A DNA stretch of 64,000 nt from Bacillus sp. FJAT-27264 (GCF_001682855.1 NZ_MAQW01000001.1:640443-704442); one strand, 5' to 3'; shown: positions 42,892 to 51,793, numbered from the stretch's first letter. Notes: generated from the sequence alone by a model not told the origin. A program made the numbers and translations.

Positions 42892-42920
42892 ATAATACAT
42901 GGAATTAAGCGCTTAATCAA
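42892..42920 (-). promoter_or_regulatory. Promoter of the transporter operon with AAGCGCTT operator in the spacer
   Basis: Minus strand -35 TTGATT (42920-42915), 17-base spacer, -10 TATTAT (42897-42892). The spacer and -35 are covered by the perfect palindrome ATTAAGCGCTTAAT (42904-42917), which also occurs in near-identical form before iolD. Confidence 0.78.
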
Positions 42921-43084
42921 TACGCAATTAACAGAATGTTCAATATTATTTTACGATGAATAAAAAAGGGCTTTACCTCATTTGCAACCCGCTAATCCCT
43001 CTTACTTGTCCTATTATAGGACTCGAATGTACTAGGATTATTAGCTGATCATCAAATTTCGGTAAAACCCCTGCTTATTTCCTT

Positions 43085-45199
43085 TTATTTGAGATTAGAA
43101 TGTGTGTTCAGACGGAAACGGAACTTCGCGTCATCTCCGTACCACATTGGGAAGTTTGTTCCCCATTTGTTGTTGTGAAGATTGAAGTGCCATCCCCCTG
43201 CCAGCGAAACAAAAGTATTGTCGAACTGCAGCAGTCTTCTCTCACCAGGCGCAACCAGTGCAGAATCCAGTGCTGCAATCGAAGCCAGGCCGTCTGCTCC
43301 TTCATAGAAAACGCCACGATCTATGGCATGCAGATTACGGTTGCCATCCTTCACCACACTCAGTGGCGAGATTGGACCGCCGAGCTTATCCATCATCCAC
43401 AGATTCGGGTTATCCACCTTCAGGCCACAGCTGAACCAGCTGGCTTCCGGCAAGCGATTAGCATCTTTTCCGAACCACTGCAGACTAACATCCACTCCAC
43501 CGTTTCCGGCAAAGGTGTAGATCAGCTCCAGTTCCTTCGGTGCTCCGTATACTTCATGAGCTTCCTTAGGCATGGACAGACGGAGCAAGTATTGATCTCC
43601 GTTCGCACCGCTTGTCTTTTGCAACTCCCGTACAATTGGCTTGTAAATGCCATGACTTGGCAGCGGACGCACGAATTCAAAACCAGGCTTGCTGAAGTCG
43701 GCATCTGCCCACGGATGCGTTAAAGGCAAGTTCTGCATGTACGTACGGAAATATCTGTTGTAATCATCTGTGCCAAAAGTCTCGTAGACGTATTCACCAA
43801 AAGGATGCTGGGCATCCACCCAGTTCTTGCCGTTGCCATCGATCAACTGGATCAGAGCGCCGTTCTCATTGAAGGCTATCTCATAACCGCCGCTGTTGTA
43901 AGCTGAATGGCTAACAAACGCAGACGACCCCGACAGCTCATTCTTCACTGGCTTCAATTGTTCAAAAGCTGCCCGTGCTTCCGCTTGCTTATCTTCGCTC
44001 AATGCAGCGACAGCTGTGTCCAGATATCCACGCTGCTCCGCCCAAGAACTCTCGATCATCGAGTACGTGCGGCGGCTGGTCTCGGAAGCAAACAATCCGC
44101 TGGAATGCTTGTCGAACTCGTCCATAGCAAATGCACCGATGTATTGGAATTTGGCCGGGATATCATTCACGTCGATATCGTCGACTTCCCGCGCTTTGTT
44201 GAAGTCTGGCTTCGCGTAGTTGCGGAAATCCGGTAGCCATTTCTTCACATCAAGTCCCCACGTATGCTCTACAACAAGCAGCAAGGCGTCGCTGAAACCT
44301 TTGTATTCAGCGCTTGCGATATCGATCCGGCCCTCGGCCAGCCACTTGTCTCTCAAGCGCTGCAGCTCACGAAGCTTAGCAACCTTCAATGGATCAGTAG
44401 CTCCGCCGTGAATCCAGGTATCTCCAAGCTCTTCACGCACAATAGGCAGTCGATCACTAACAGTAAGCAATTTTTCAGCAAAAGCATCCAGCGAAGAAGC
44501 AATAATCTCAGCATCCGGATAACGCTCTTGAATATGCTCGAACTGCTCACGAATCTCCTCTGCACTTGGCGGTCCGCAGTTGTCGCCTGTATGCGCGAAC
44601 AGCAGGATATCGTCAAGATCATCAAGATCTACGGCTTCACCGTAGGTTCCAGCATAGTTAACAATAATTTCGCTTCCGTCTGCCGCCTGCCATCTGAACA
44701 GCTTCGGCACATCTGGGCGCATAGAGGCCGGGTTCACGCCAAGGTGCATATAACGAATGCCAGCTTCGCTCATGTATGGCACCATCGACAGGGTGTGACC
44801 TGGTACGTCTGTCATCTTCGAAGCAATCGTCGTTTTGCCGAACTGAGCATCCAACTCTTGACTGATTGACAGGCCGTAGCGGAATAAGGCCGGGTCCATT
44901 AGCTCGGTATGCGTTGTGAATGGTAAGCCGTGCCAGACGATGTGACCTTTGCGGATCGCCTCATCCATAGCTTTTTTACCTTCTTCAGACGCATGATCCA
45001 AGTAATAGCGAATCAACCAGGAGCCTGTGGTCCACACGAAGCGCTCTTTGCCACCTTTGGCTTCAAGCTCCGCAGCTAGCGCGATTGCTTTTGGAATATA
45101 CTCCTCCATGTACTGCTTTACTACATTTGCTGCCAAATGGGTGAAACCGATATCGAGGTGAGTCTTAAAAACAACGTGTACTCTTTTTCTGCTAGTCAT
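43085..45199 (-). CDS. GH38-like (DUF5054-type) glycoside hydrolase
   Basis: A 704-residue cytoplasmic protein without signal peptide. The N-terminal barrel starts HVVFKTHLDIGFTHLA, where His and Asp match the metal-binding HxD motif of GH38 alpha-mannosidases; further on are GHIVWHGLPFTTHTELMD, MTDVPGHTLSMVPYMSEAGI and a C-terminal beta-sandwich. I place it in the DUF5054/GH38-related group; cleavage of alpha-mannoside-type bonds is inference. ATG 45199 follows GGAGG, 27 bases after the VPS62 protein gene on the same strand, so they form an operon. It lies next to the Opp-type transporter. Confidence 0.75.
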   Translation of the reverse strand: MTSRKRVHVVFKTHLDIGFTHLAANVVKQYMEEYIPKAIALAAELEAKGGKERFVWTTGSWLIRYYLDHASEEGKKAMDEAIRKGHIVWHGLPFTTHTELMDPALFRYGLSISQELDAQFGKTTIASKMTDVPGHTLSMVPYMSEAGIRYMHLGVNPASMRPDVPKLFRWQAADGSEIIVNYAGTYGEAVDLDDLDDILLFAHTGDNCGPPSAEEIREQFEHIQERYPDAEIIASSLDAFAEKLLTVSDRLPIVREELGDTWIHGGATDPLKVAKLRELQRLRDKWLAEGRIDIASAEYKGFSDALLLVVEHTWGLDVKKWLPDFRNYAKPDFNKAREVDDIDVNDIPAKFQYIGAFAMDEFDKHSSGLFASETSRRTYSMIESSWAEQRGYLDTAVAALSEDKQAEARAAFEQLKPVKNELSGSSAFVSHSAYNSGGYEIAFNENGALIQLIDGNGKNWVDAQHPFGEYVYETFGTDDYNRYFRTYMQNLPLTHPWADADFSKPGFEFVRPLPSHGIYKPIVRELQKTSGANGDQYLLRLSMPKEAHEVYGAPKELELIYTFAGNGGVDVSLQWFGKDANRLPEASWFSCGLKVDNPNLWMMDKLGGPISPLSVVKDGNRNLHAIDRGVFYEGADGLASIAALDSALVAPGERRLLQFDNTFVSLAGGWHFNLHNNKWGTNFPMWYGDDAKFRFRLNTHSNLK

Positions 45200-45226
45200 G
45201 GTTGTATGCCTCCGTTTTCAAATAAA

Positions 45227-46738
45227 TTAGTCGAGAACTACATCGTTCGTAAGCGCTCCTTTTTCTTGCGGGCCGGTAGGTCCGCCAGCGAGAAGCGGCT
45301 GTCCAAAGAAGGAGCCTTGGGCAGGATTACCAAATTTGTACACCGAGAGACTGTTCGGATTGCTGTAATCCCTGTCCAGCCAGGACGGCCACGCATTGCC
45401 GAGGCCATTGCCTGTCAAAGCGTTCGGGTAATACTGGAATGCCTGAATATTGTTCCATGTATCCCATGCGGTTCCTTGATTCGCCACATCAATCAGTTGT
45501 GTAACGACTAGCTCTTTATACACATGGTTGCCTGGATCTTTCCACATTCCGTGGGAGCCAAAAGCAGAATAGGCTACAGGATGCGTATTATTCACTTTAT
45601 CTACTTCATTCCAGTTGTATGTTGTGCCGAAGGAATGGGCACCATAATAAACTTGAACCGGTTTAATAAAATTCGTGCCTTGGTCCGTGAATTTAGCTAA
45701 TCTTACAGTTACACGCTCCCAATCTCCAACGTGATCACCCACTTCTGTACCGAATACAGTCTTACCAAGATCGTAGGCGCTGTACTGGAAGTATACCAAA
45801 TCGACATTGTTATACTCTTTCTCTACCCAGAAGGCATAGATTGGAGCAGTGGCCAAATCGCCTGAGAAATGAGGGAGCTTCAGTGTATAAGGGTTGAGTT
45901 CCGTTTTAGTTTTGAATTCATACAGCCCTGAGCTAGGATTAATATAGCGGTCCAAGTGAGGCAATGTAAACTCTACAGAGGCCGGGAAGTACGTCTCTCC
46001 TTGGGCGAACCAGATCCTTGGCGCAAAGGTTTGTAAAATCTCACGTTTGGCCGTATCGCTGAAAGCATTACCAGGCACCGCTCTGGTTGTGGAATCCTGT
46101 GGTGAAATGGCCTCCACCTTCAAGCTGGATACCGAATCATTAATGTCACTGCCTACATAGATCGCATCAGCGGTCAGAACCTTGGAGGCACCGGAGTAGT
46201 TATAATCTTTGAATAGTGTAACCTTATAACCCGGAGCTATACGAATTGCCGAAATAGCGTCATTTCCCACGCCAGCCTTCAGATCATCCACATTGTAATT
46301 GCCGATATCAAACTGCTGCTCGAATCCGCCATAAGGAGAATTGGAGTAGGCAATGACCGGCTTGTTCGGACCGCCAATCTTCTCAACCTTGAGGCTGGAA
46401 GTAGCATCGTTGAAGTCATCCAGCCAGCTTGCATCGCTGGTTAGTTGCTTGGTGTCACCAGAGAAGTCCTTGTCACGATACAGGGTCAAGCGATAACCGG
46501 ATGCTACCTTGACTGAAGAAATTTTATCGTTACCGACGACATTTAGCTCATTTACATTGTAAAGGCCAATCCCAAACTGCTGGGAACTGCCGCCAAAGTC
46601 ACCATCCCGATACACGGTTACCGGATTGTTCTCTGCCGCCAGCGTTGACTGTGCTTCTTCCGCCATCGCGGGTTGCGCTACCGGTAAGATAAGAGATACT
46701 GCCAAGAACGATGTTGCAAGCAAAGATTTGATTGTCAT
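45227..46738 (-). CDS. Secreted protein: two beta-gamma-crystallin domains plus VPS62-like domain
   Basis: A 503-residue exported protein with a Sec signal (cleavage likely after AQPAMA, residue 26). Residues 38-120 and 127-210 are two beta-gamma-crystallin domains; their Ca2+-site motifs N/D-N/D-x-x-S/T-S are NDKISS (70), NDATSS (110), NDAISA (159, altered) and NDSVSS (200). Residues 240-495 form a VPS62-like domain with APRIWFAQGETYFPASVEFTL, GDHVGDWERVTVRL (338-341 GDWE) and YYGAHSFG. Ca2+ and cell-wall or glycan binding are plausible; VPS62 proteins have no settled function. The GH38-like gene follows 27 bases later; two palindromes for the adjacent GntR regulator lie upstream. Confidence 0.85.
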   Translation of the reverse strand: MTIKSLLATSFLAVSLILPVAQPAMAEEAQSTLAAENNPVTVYRDGDFGGSSQQFGIGLYNVNELNVVGNDKISSVKVASGYRLTLYRDKDFSGDTKQLTSDASWLDDFNDATSSLKVEKIGGPNKPVIAYSNSPYGGFEQQFDIGNYNVDDLKAGVGNDAISAIRIAPGYKVTLFKDYNYSGASKVLTADAIYVGSDINDSVSSLKVEAISPQDSTTRAVPGNAFSDTAKREILQTFAPRIWFAQGETYFPASVEFTLPHLDRYINPSSGLYEFKTKTELNPYTLKLPHFSGDLATAPIYAFWVEKEYNNVDLVYFQYSAYDLGKTVFGTEVGDHVGDWERVTVRLAKFTDQGTNFIKPVQVYYGAHSFGTTYNWNEVDKVNNTHPVAYSAFGSHGMWKDPGNHVYKELVVTQLIDVANQGTAWDTWNNIQAFQYYPNALTGNGLGNAWPSWLDRDYSNPNSLSVYKFGNPAQGSFFGQPLLAGGPTGPQEKGALTNDVVLD

Positions 46739-46885
46739 ATTCGGGCTCCTCTTCGAATGATGATTTCATTTTCTGCTAACATTCATTTCTTCAGGCTTCT
46801 GTAGGTCTAATCTCAGGATGTATGATAACGCTTTCTAAAAGGTTCTCCTTTCATGATTAAAGATAACTATACCCTCAGGTTAATC

Positions 46886-46931
46886 TATGTCAGTGACATA
46901 TACAATAATAAAATCAACTTTGTTATGTAAA
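46886..46931 (-). promoter_or_regulatory. Promoter of the VPS62/GH38-like operon with GntR-type operator
   Basis: Palindrome TATGTCA-G-TGACATA (46886-46900). Just upstream on the minus strand: -35 TTTACA (46931-46926), 18-base spacer, -10 TATTGT (46907-46902). The operator would sit on the start of transcription. Confidence 0.7.
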
Positions 46932-47046
46932 TTTTTCTGAGGATATATTTTATTAATCGACCATTTTTTACAATATTATCGCATATTTTAGGGATATAGA
47001 TAACACTCTTAAGATTTGTTTTCCATTCCCAAGAAAAAAAATCCCC

Positions 47047-47061
47047 TATGTCACTGACATA
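47047..47061. promoter_or_regulatory. Second GntR-type operator
   Basis: TATGTCA-C-TGACATA, the same palindrome as at 46886, 161 bases away, just after the GntR gene end. Two sites this far apart would allow a repression loop. Between them 46932-47046 holds only AT-rich sequence. Confidence 0.7.
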
Positions 47062-47128
47062 TAATTAAGCCTATACGACCACAAACATGTGATAGCATAG
47101 GCTTGAGGGCTGAAAAACCCTATTACAA

Positions 47129-48289
47129 TCAGCGATTGAGATCCCGTACAGAGCTTCGTTCGATAATGGTCGTGTTTACCTTAATCGATATCGCCCCTTC
47201 TTTGGAATTCTCCATACGTTTGCAGAGAAGATTAACTGCTGCCTGACCCAACTGCTGCGTGGTTTGTCTGGCTGTGGTCAACGGGACCGGCAACAAACTA
47301 GCAAGCTGGATATCTGAAAACCCAATGATGGACAGATCATCAGGAACAGCCTTATCGATTGACAGAGCCGTGTTCAAGCAAGAAGTTGCCAGATAATCAT
47401 CCGCACAGAGGACCGCCGTCATGTCAGGATTATTTTGCATAAAATCAGCCAGCTCCTGATTGGAGCCGTTCAGGTTCAACATATAATCCTCTGAGCAGTT
47501 CAGGTTAATATTACGCCCATTCACAGGTAGCTCATAATCCAGCATCGCCTGCATATATCCTTTGTAACGGTCTTCCCGGCTTGTCACTCCGTCAAATGGC
47601 ATTGAGAGATAACCGATTTCCCGATGCCCTCTCTGAATCAAATATTCCGTCAGATTATAGGCACCTTGATGATGGTCATGATACACACAATCAATGTTAA
47701 CCTCGCGAAAAATCCGGTCGATGATCACCAGCGGGTAATTTAGCAAATTAAGCTCCAGCACCTTCTCGCTGCAATGTGTTCTACCTCGAGGGTATAGAAT
47801 AATTCCGTCCACTCCGTCATCATATAACTCCTGAAGGCTGGTGCTCTCATCCTCTTTATCGGTAGTCATGCGAATAAGCAAATGACAATCGGATTTGCGG
47901 GCCTCCCGCTCAACGGATGCTATAATTCTGGCCACATAATCATCCACGTTCGGAATCAAAAGGGCGATCCTCCGCTTGACCAGCGTCTTGCCCCCATCTG
48001 CTTGATCCGCTGTAATCTCTCTATCCGGTCCCGAATAGTCACCTGACATAAAGGTACCTCGCCGCGCCAGCCGGTATACAATCCCCTGCTTCTCCAGAAT
48101 CTGCAGCGCAAGCTTCGCTGTCATGCGGCTAACAGAATACAGCTTGGCCAGCTCTGCCTCGGACGGCACCGGATCATGCGGCTGCAACTTACGCTTGCGA
48201 ATTTCCTCCAGCACTAGATCAGCAGTTTGTAAATATAACAATGGCTTCCGATCCGATTTCTGATATTGTTGTTCTTCCATGTATGGCAT
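47129..48289 (-). CDS. GntR/LacI-fusion transcriptional regulator (AraR-like)
   Basis: A 386-residue regulator: N-terminal GntR winged helix (TADLVLEEIRKRKLQPHDPVPSEAELAKLYSVSRMTAKLALQILEKQGIVYRLARRGTFMSG) joined to a LacI-type sugar-binding domain (IALLIPNVDDYVARIIASVEREA, GVDGIILYPRG, SIIGFSDIQLASLLPVPLTT). This is the architecture of AraR, a sugar-responsive repressor. It lies upstream of the VPS62/GH38-like operon on the same strand, and the gap carries two identical 15-base palindromes, so it probably controls that operon. ATG 48289 has GAGGTAG before; ATG 48280 is possible. Confidence 0.9.
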   Translation of the reverse strand: MPYMEEQQYQKSDRKPLLYLQTADLVLEEIRKRKLQPHDPVPSEAELAKLYSVSRMTAKLALQILEKQGIVYRLARRGTFMSGDYSGPDREITADQADGGKTLVKRRIALLIPNVDDYVARIIASVEREARKSDCHLLIRMTTDKEDESTSLQELYDDGVDGIILYPRGRTHCSEKVLELNLLNYPLVIIDRIFREVNIDCVYHDHHQGAYNLTEYLIQRGHREIGYLSMPFDGVTSREDRYKGYMQAMLDYELPVNGRNINLNCSEDYMLNLNGSNQELADFMQNNPDMTAVLCADDYLATSCLNTALSIDKAVPDDLSIIGFSDIQLASLLPVPLTTARQTTQQLGQAAVNLLCKRMENSKEGAISIKVNTTIIERSSVRDLNR

Positions 48290-48494
48290 CTACCTCAATT
48301 TCGTATTGCTATCTCTCTTTAATCATTTTCTCATAAAAAAAATAGTTCGATACAGCTATTGTACAATCCTGTTCAAGAACCGCCACTTTTATCGCTAAAT
48401 AAGGCGAACTTTAGATCCGAACGTAAGGCCCGGATGTCACTACGGTGAAGGTGTGGACCTTTGGTCACTGTTGTCTCCCAGAATTCTTCTTTTT

Positions 48495-48602
48495 GGCCGT
48501 TTCTAGCGGTTGAAATCTGGCGACAGTGTATGCTTTCGATGTGAGCTTTCCTGTGGAAAGCTTTCTGGCGAGCGCTTCGCTCCTATAGTTCCAAACCTCC
48601 CG
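48495..48602 (+). repeat. Dispersed intergenic repeat, copy B
   Basis: Aligns with the minus strand of 34554-34663 (copy A) over about 100 bases with small gaps; the most similar core is TGCTTTCGATGTGAGCTTTC through CGCTCCTATAGTTCCAAAC. Noncoding; probably a genome-wide intergenic repeat family. Confidence 0.7.
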
Positions 48603-48804
48603 CTACTTGAAAAATAAGGGAGCAACAAGCGCAGCCCACAGTTCATCGGAGTATGCGCCTGAGCCCACGTTCGAGCTTAGGAAGAATCTGATAACAGGAA
48701 AATATACCGTTAAATTCCCCCTCTCACCTTATTTTCTGTGAATAAAGGGATTTTCTCCAGTTAAATACCTGTTTTATTCCTCAATGATCTTGGCATGAGG
48801 TAAT

Positions 48805-48878
48805 TAACAGGACATTTTCCTGTTATTTTTAGAAAAGAAGAGAATTTAATCAAAATAACAGGAGTTATTCCCGTTATT
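48805..48878. repeat. Cluster of TAACAGGA palindromes
   Basis: Perfect TAACAGGA-N5-TCCTGTTA (48805-48825, followed by TTTTT) and AATAACAGG...CCCGTTATT (48854-48878). A weaker relative lies near 48692-48711. Resembles short intergenic hairpin repeats or orphan terminators. Confidence 0.5.
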
Positions 48879-49067
48879 ACAATGCCCTATCAAGTGAATG
48901 GAGCTTTTCGACGCATTTGTCAGTTGGAGCCGTGCAATCTTTGTGAACTAAGCATACAGCAGGGGGCATTTCTATTTTGTACCTTAGGCCACAAGAAGGC
49001 CGTTAATTAGACGTCGGAGTCATTTTCAAAATTACGTTGTTTGTATAAGCGTGTTATCTATACATTC

Positions 49068-49099
49068 CGCACCGCGTGCGCCTCCCGGCGCGCGGTGCG
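49068..49099. repeat. GC-rich hairpin
   Basis: CGCACCGCG / CGCGGTGCG (9 perfect pairs) with an inner GCGCC-TCCC-GGCGC stem, in otherwise AT-rich sequence. Confidence 0.6.
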
Positions 49100-49130
49100 T
49101 GGCCCATGGTGGTGGTCAAACCTCTAATAT

Positions 49131-49188
49131 AAAAAAAACAGCCCTTTGACCGAAGGATGGTTAGTAACCCATCCTTCGGTCAAAGGGC
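49131..49188 (-). terminator. Strong terminator of the iol-LacI-HAD operon
   Basis: Perfect 20-base stem GCCCTTTGACCGAAGGATGG (49141-49160) with its complement (49169-49188); eight A at 49131-49138 give the U run on the minus strand. Confidence 0.92.
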
Positions 49189-49287
49189 ATGCATAGATTG
49201 AACTTGAAATTTTCAACGTGGGACAGGCACCCTTATCCCCGAAAGATTATTTTCTAGCACAATCTATACAACTAGCAATCTGCCTTA

Positions 49288-49842
49288 TTATTGCAGCTCG
49301 GCATTCAGCCGTTCAATGAGCTCAAGCAATTGCAGCGGTTCACTGACGGTGTGTGTCGGCCGTTCGGATTCATCCGCCGGCTCGTGGGGATAACGCGGCG
49401 TCCAGCTCTGAAAGATGCTGGTGATGCCAAGTGCGTTGGCTCCCTTCATATCACGGCTCAGGTTGTTGCCGATCATGACGGTACGGGAGAAATCTTGCTC
49501 AGACAAGTCAAGCGCTCCGATTGCGGCCTTGAACATCCGAGGACTAGGTTTGATCGCTTTAATATTCTCAGAAATAATCATTGCGCTGAAATAATCGTGA
49601 AGTCCATGCTGCTTGAATACGTTCTTGAAAGATTGTGCATCACCATCGGCCACCAAGGCCAGCGTGTAGCCTCTCTCATGCAGAGTTTGAATCGTGATAT
49701 CTGCCCCAGGGATCAGATCCGCACTGAGAACGATACCTTCTTCGTCCCGAATCTCAGTTGATTCATCTACAATGGTGTCGCCGCTGTCAAAAAAGATAAT
49801 TAACCTCTTGTCGTCCATATTCTTTATGACCATCCTCTTCAT
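49288..49842 (-). CDS. HAD-superfamily protein with altered catalytic motifs
   Basis: A 184-residue HAD-fold protein. Motif I reads FFDSGDT instead of DxDxT, so the nucleophile Asp is present but the general acid/base position is Gly; motif II reads LVADGD with Ala where Ser/Thr is usual; Lys of motif III (KAIKPSPRMF) and motif IV (MIGNNLSRDMKGA) are kept. It may have unusual chemistry or be a binding protein. ATG 49842 overlaps the stop of the LacI gene (ATGA), so it is coupled to it; internal ATGs at 49833 and 49818 are alternatives. Last gene before the terminator. Confidence 0.8.
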   Translation of the reverse strand: MKRMVIKNMDDKRLIIFFDSGDTIVDESTEIRDEEGIVLSADLIPGADITIQTLHERGYTLALVADGDAQSFKNVFKQHGLHDYFSAMIISENIKAIKPSPRMFKAAIGALDLSEQDFSRTVMIGNNLSRDMKGANALGITSIFQSWTPRYPHEPADESERPTHTVSEPLQLLELIERLNAELQ

Positions 49843-50852
49843 TCGATTGGCGGACTGCCTGTGGACTCCCGAATGACCAGTTCCGGCTGCATGACAATTC
49901 TCTGCTTGATATCATCTGCGTTATCCAGACTGCCGATCAGCAGATCGAACGCCAGCTTCACCATCTGATCCATAGGTTGAGCAATGGTTGTCAGCGTCGG
50001 GTTCGTCACTGTGGACAGTATGGTATCGTCAAAGCCGATAATCGAGAGCTGTTCGGGTACGGATATACCCGCTTCTTTAGCAGCTTGTAACGCGCCGATA
50101 GCAAGCAAATCGTTGCAGCAGAACAGAGCCGTGGGACGTTCCGATCCGCAAATGATCGCAGCGGCTGCCCGTTTGCCGTCTTTAATATTCGACTCGCAGG
50201 AGAGAATCTCCTCCGGGTTCAGTGAAATCCCTGCTTCGAATAATCCAAACCGGAAGCCTCTGACCCGCTCAAAGCTGCTGCTCACCTTGAAATTCTCCGA
50301 AAGAACCGCCACACGCTTGTGGCCCTTACCCAGCAAATACCGGGCGGCAAGCTCACCGCCTCTGAAGTCGTCCGTCAGGACGCTGTGCACCGAAATGCCC
50401 GCAGCCTCCCGCGCAATCATAACGATCGGAAAGGATTTTTCTGCGAGTAGCGCCAGAATCTCCGCATTCTCCAAGCCGGTTCCGATCAGGATTCCGTCAA
50501 CGTTCTTTTGCTCCAGCAGCCGGATGTATTTCTCCACGCGTTCATCCCTGTTGTCGGTACTACAGACTATGACACTGTAGCCTCCTGAATGCGCCAGATC
50601 CTCTACCGTTCTCGCAATCTCAGAGAAAAAAGGGTTGGAGACGTCTGGAATCAGAAGACCTATCGTGTAGGTCTTCTTCCCCATCAAAGCAGACGCTATG
50701 ACACTGGGCTGATAATTCAGCCGCTCCATCACCTGCAGAATTTCTTCACGCCTTTTCTTGCTTACTTTCCCTTTACCGTTAATTGCGTTGGAGACGGTGG
50801 CAATCGATACGCCCGCTTCCTTCGCAACATCATATATCGTGGTTGCTTTCAT
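49839..50852 (-). CDS. LacI family repressor of the inositol operon (probable)
   Basis: A 337-residue LacI repressor: TTIYDVAKEAGVSIATVSNAINGKGKVSKKRREEIL, hinge LNYQPSVIASALMGKKTYTIG, sugar-binding domain with GGELAARYLLGKGHKRVAVL and IIGFDDTILSTVTNPTLTTI. ATG 50852 has GAGG upstream. It lies 98 bases after iolB on the same strand. AAGCGCTT-centred palindromes before iolD (58209, 58269) and before the Opp-type binding-protein gene (42904) are its likely operators. This would replace the DeoR-type IolR of Bacillus subtilis (inference). Confidence 0.88.
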   Translation of the reverse strand: MKATTIYDVAKEAGVSIATVSNAINGKGKVSKKRREEILQVMERLNYQPSVIASALMGKKTYTIGLLIPDVSNPFFSEIARTVEDLAHSGGYSVIVCSTDNRDERVEKYIRLLEQKNVDGILIGTGLENAEILALLAEKSFPIVMIAREAAGISVHSVLTDDFRGGELAARYLLGKGHKRVAVLSENFKVSSSFERVRGFRFGLFEAGISLNPEEILSCESNIKDGKRAAAAIICGSERPTALFCCNDLLAIGALQAAKEAGISVPEQLSIIGFDDTILSTVTNPTLTTIAQPMDQMVKLAFDLLIGSLDNADDIKQRIVMQPELVIRESTGSPPIE

Positions 50853-50950
50853 GGCATAGCCTCATTATTATCGGATTGTTAAGGGATAGTTTCTCTTCGG
50901 TCAAATCCCTATCACGTTATTATCCGATGAATATACTCTTTTTGCAACAC

Positions 50951-51793
50951 TCATTCACTCTCCGTTGGAGCAGTGGTGCGGGGCTGTGCGAGCCATTCAT
51001 GATCTGGATCATTATGGAATTTCCAGATCCGGGTTGGTCCAGCCATCACGTTCAGGTAGTATACATCATAGCCAGGAGGCGCCGAGACAGGGTGATACCC
51101 TTTCGGTACGAGCACAGCTTCGCTATCTTTGACAGCCAGCGTCTCATCGAGGGAACGGTCATCTGTGTACACGCGCTGAACGGCAAAGCCCTGTTCAGGC
51201 TTCACATGGAAGTAGTACGTCTCTTCCAGCAGTGATTCGTCGGGCAGTGCATCCCGGTCATGCTTATGCGGAGGATAACTCGACCAGTGCCCCTGCGGTG
51301 TGAATACCTCAACCACCAGCAGACTGTCAGCTGGTTCCTGCTCCGGTAAAATATTATGGATGAACCGCTGCGTAGATCCTTCGCCTCTAACCTCAACGCC
51401 TACATCGCTAGGAGCGATCAGACGTGCGTCATGGTTTCCAAGGCCTGGGGCCTTGCATACCGCAAGCTCCAGTTCAGTAACAGCAGTTACCTTGAAACGG
51501 TTGTCATTCGGGACGTAGACAGAATAAGGTGGAATCTGCTCGAACACGCTCATTCTTTGCCCGATATTGAGCCAGGAAGCATTGGCAGTCGCGATGTCTG
51601 CTCTACCACTCAGGAGCACCAGACATACCTCGTTTCCGTCTGTAGACTGGCTTAACGTCTCGCCTGGACTCAGTCGATAGACCTCAAACCCTACATAGGT
51701 CCAGCCAGCGGACTCCGGTGTTACCGATAGAGCGGGATGATTTCCTGAACGCTTGGAATCCGGACTAACAATCAGCTTGCTCACGCTTTTCAC
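50951..51793 (-). CDS. iolB: 5-deoxy-glucuronate isomerase
   Basis: A 280-residue double-cupin enzyme converting 5-deoxy-D-glucuronate to 2-deoxy-5-keto-D-gluconate in myo-inositol breakdown. Visible family stretches: TYVGFEVYRLSPGETL, WSSYPPHKHDRDALPDESLLEETYYFHVKPEQGFAVQRVY (metal-binding His and Glu), and VPKGYHPVSAPPGYDVYYLNVMAGP. GTG 51793 follows an AAAGG site, 9 bases after iolG. Its activity fits between IolD and IolC. Confidence 0.94.
   Translation of the reverse strand: MKSVSKLIVSPDSKRSGNHPALSVTPESAGWTYVGFEVYRLSPGETLSQSTDGNEVCLVLLSGRADIATANASWLNIGQRMSVFEQIPPYSVYVPNDNRFKVTAVTELELAVCKAPGLGNHDARLIAPSDVGVEVRGEGSTQRFIHNILPEQEPADSLLVVEVFTPQGHWSSYPPHKHDRDALPDESLLEETYYFHVKPEQGFAVQRVYTDDRSLDETLAVKDSEAVLVPKGYHPVSAPPGYDVYYLNVMAGPTRIWKFHNDPDHEWLAQPRTTAPTESE

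Larger units (their letters stand above)
48290..49287. other. Kilobase noncoding region with repeats and hairpins
   Basis: No gene-like frame is seen. It contains an AT-rich promoter region for the GntR gene, the dispersed repeat copy B (48495-48602), a cluster of TAACAGGA-type palindromes (48690-48880), a GC-rich hairpin (49068-49099) and the terminator of the iol-associated operon (49131-49188). Confidence 0.7.

Noticed and set aside
48805..48878. Spaced palindromes considered as a CRISPR array
   Set aside because: Units differ in length and sequence, spacers are not regular and no cas gene is near.
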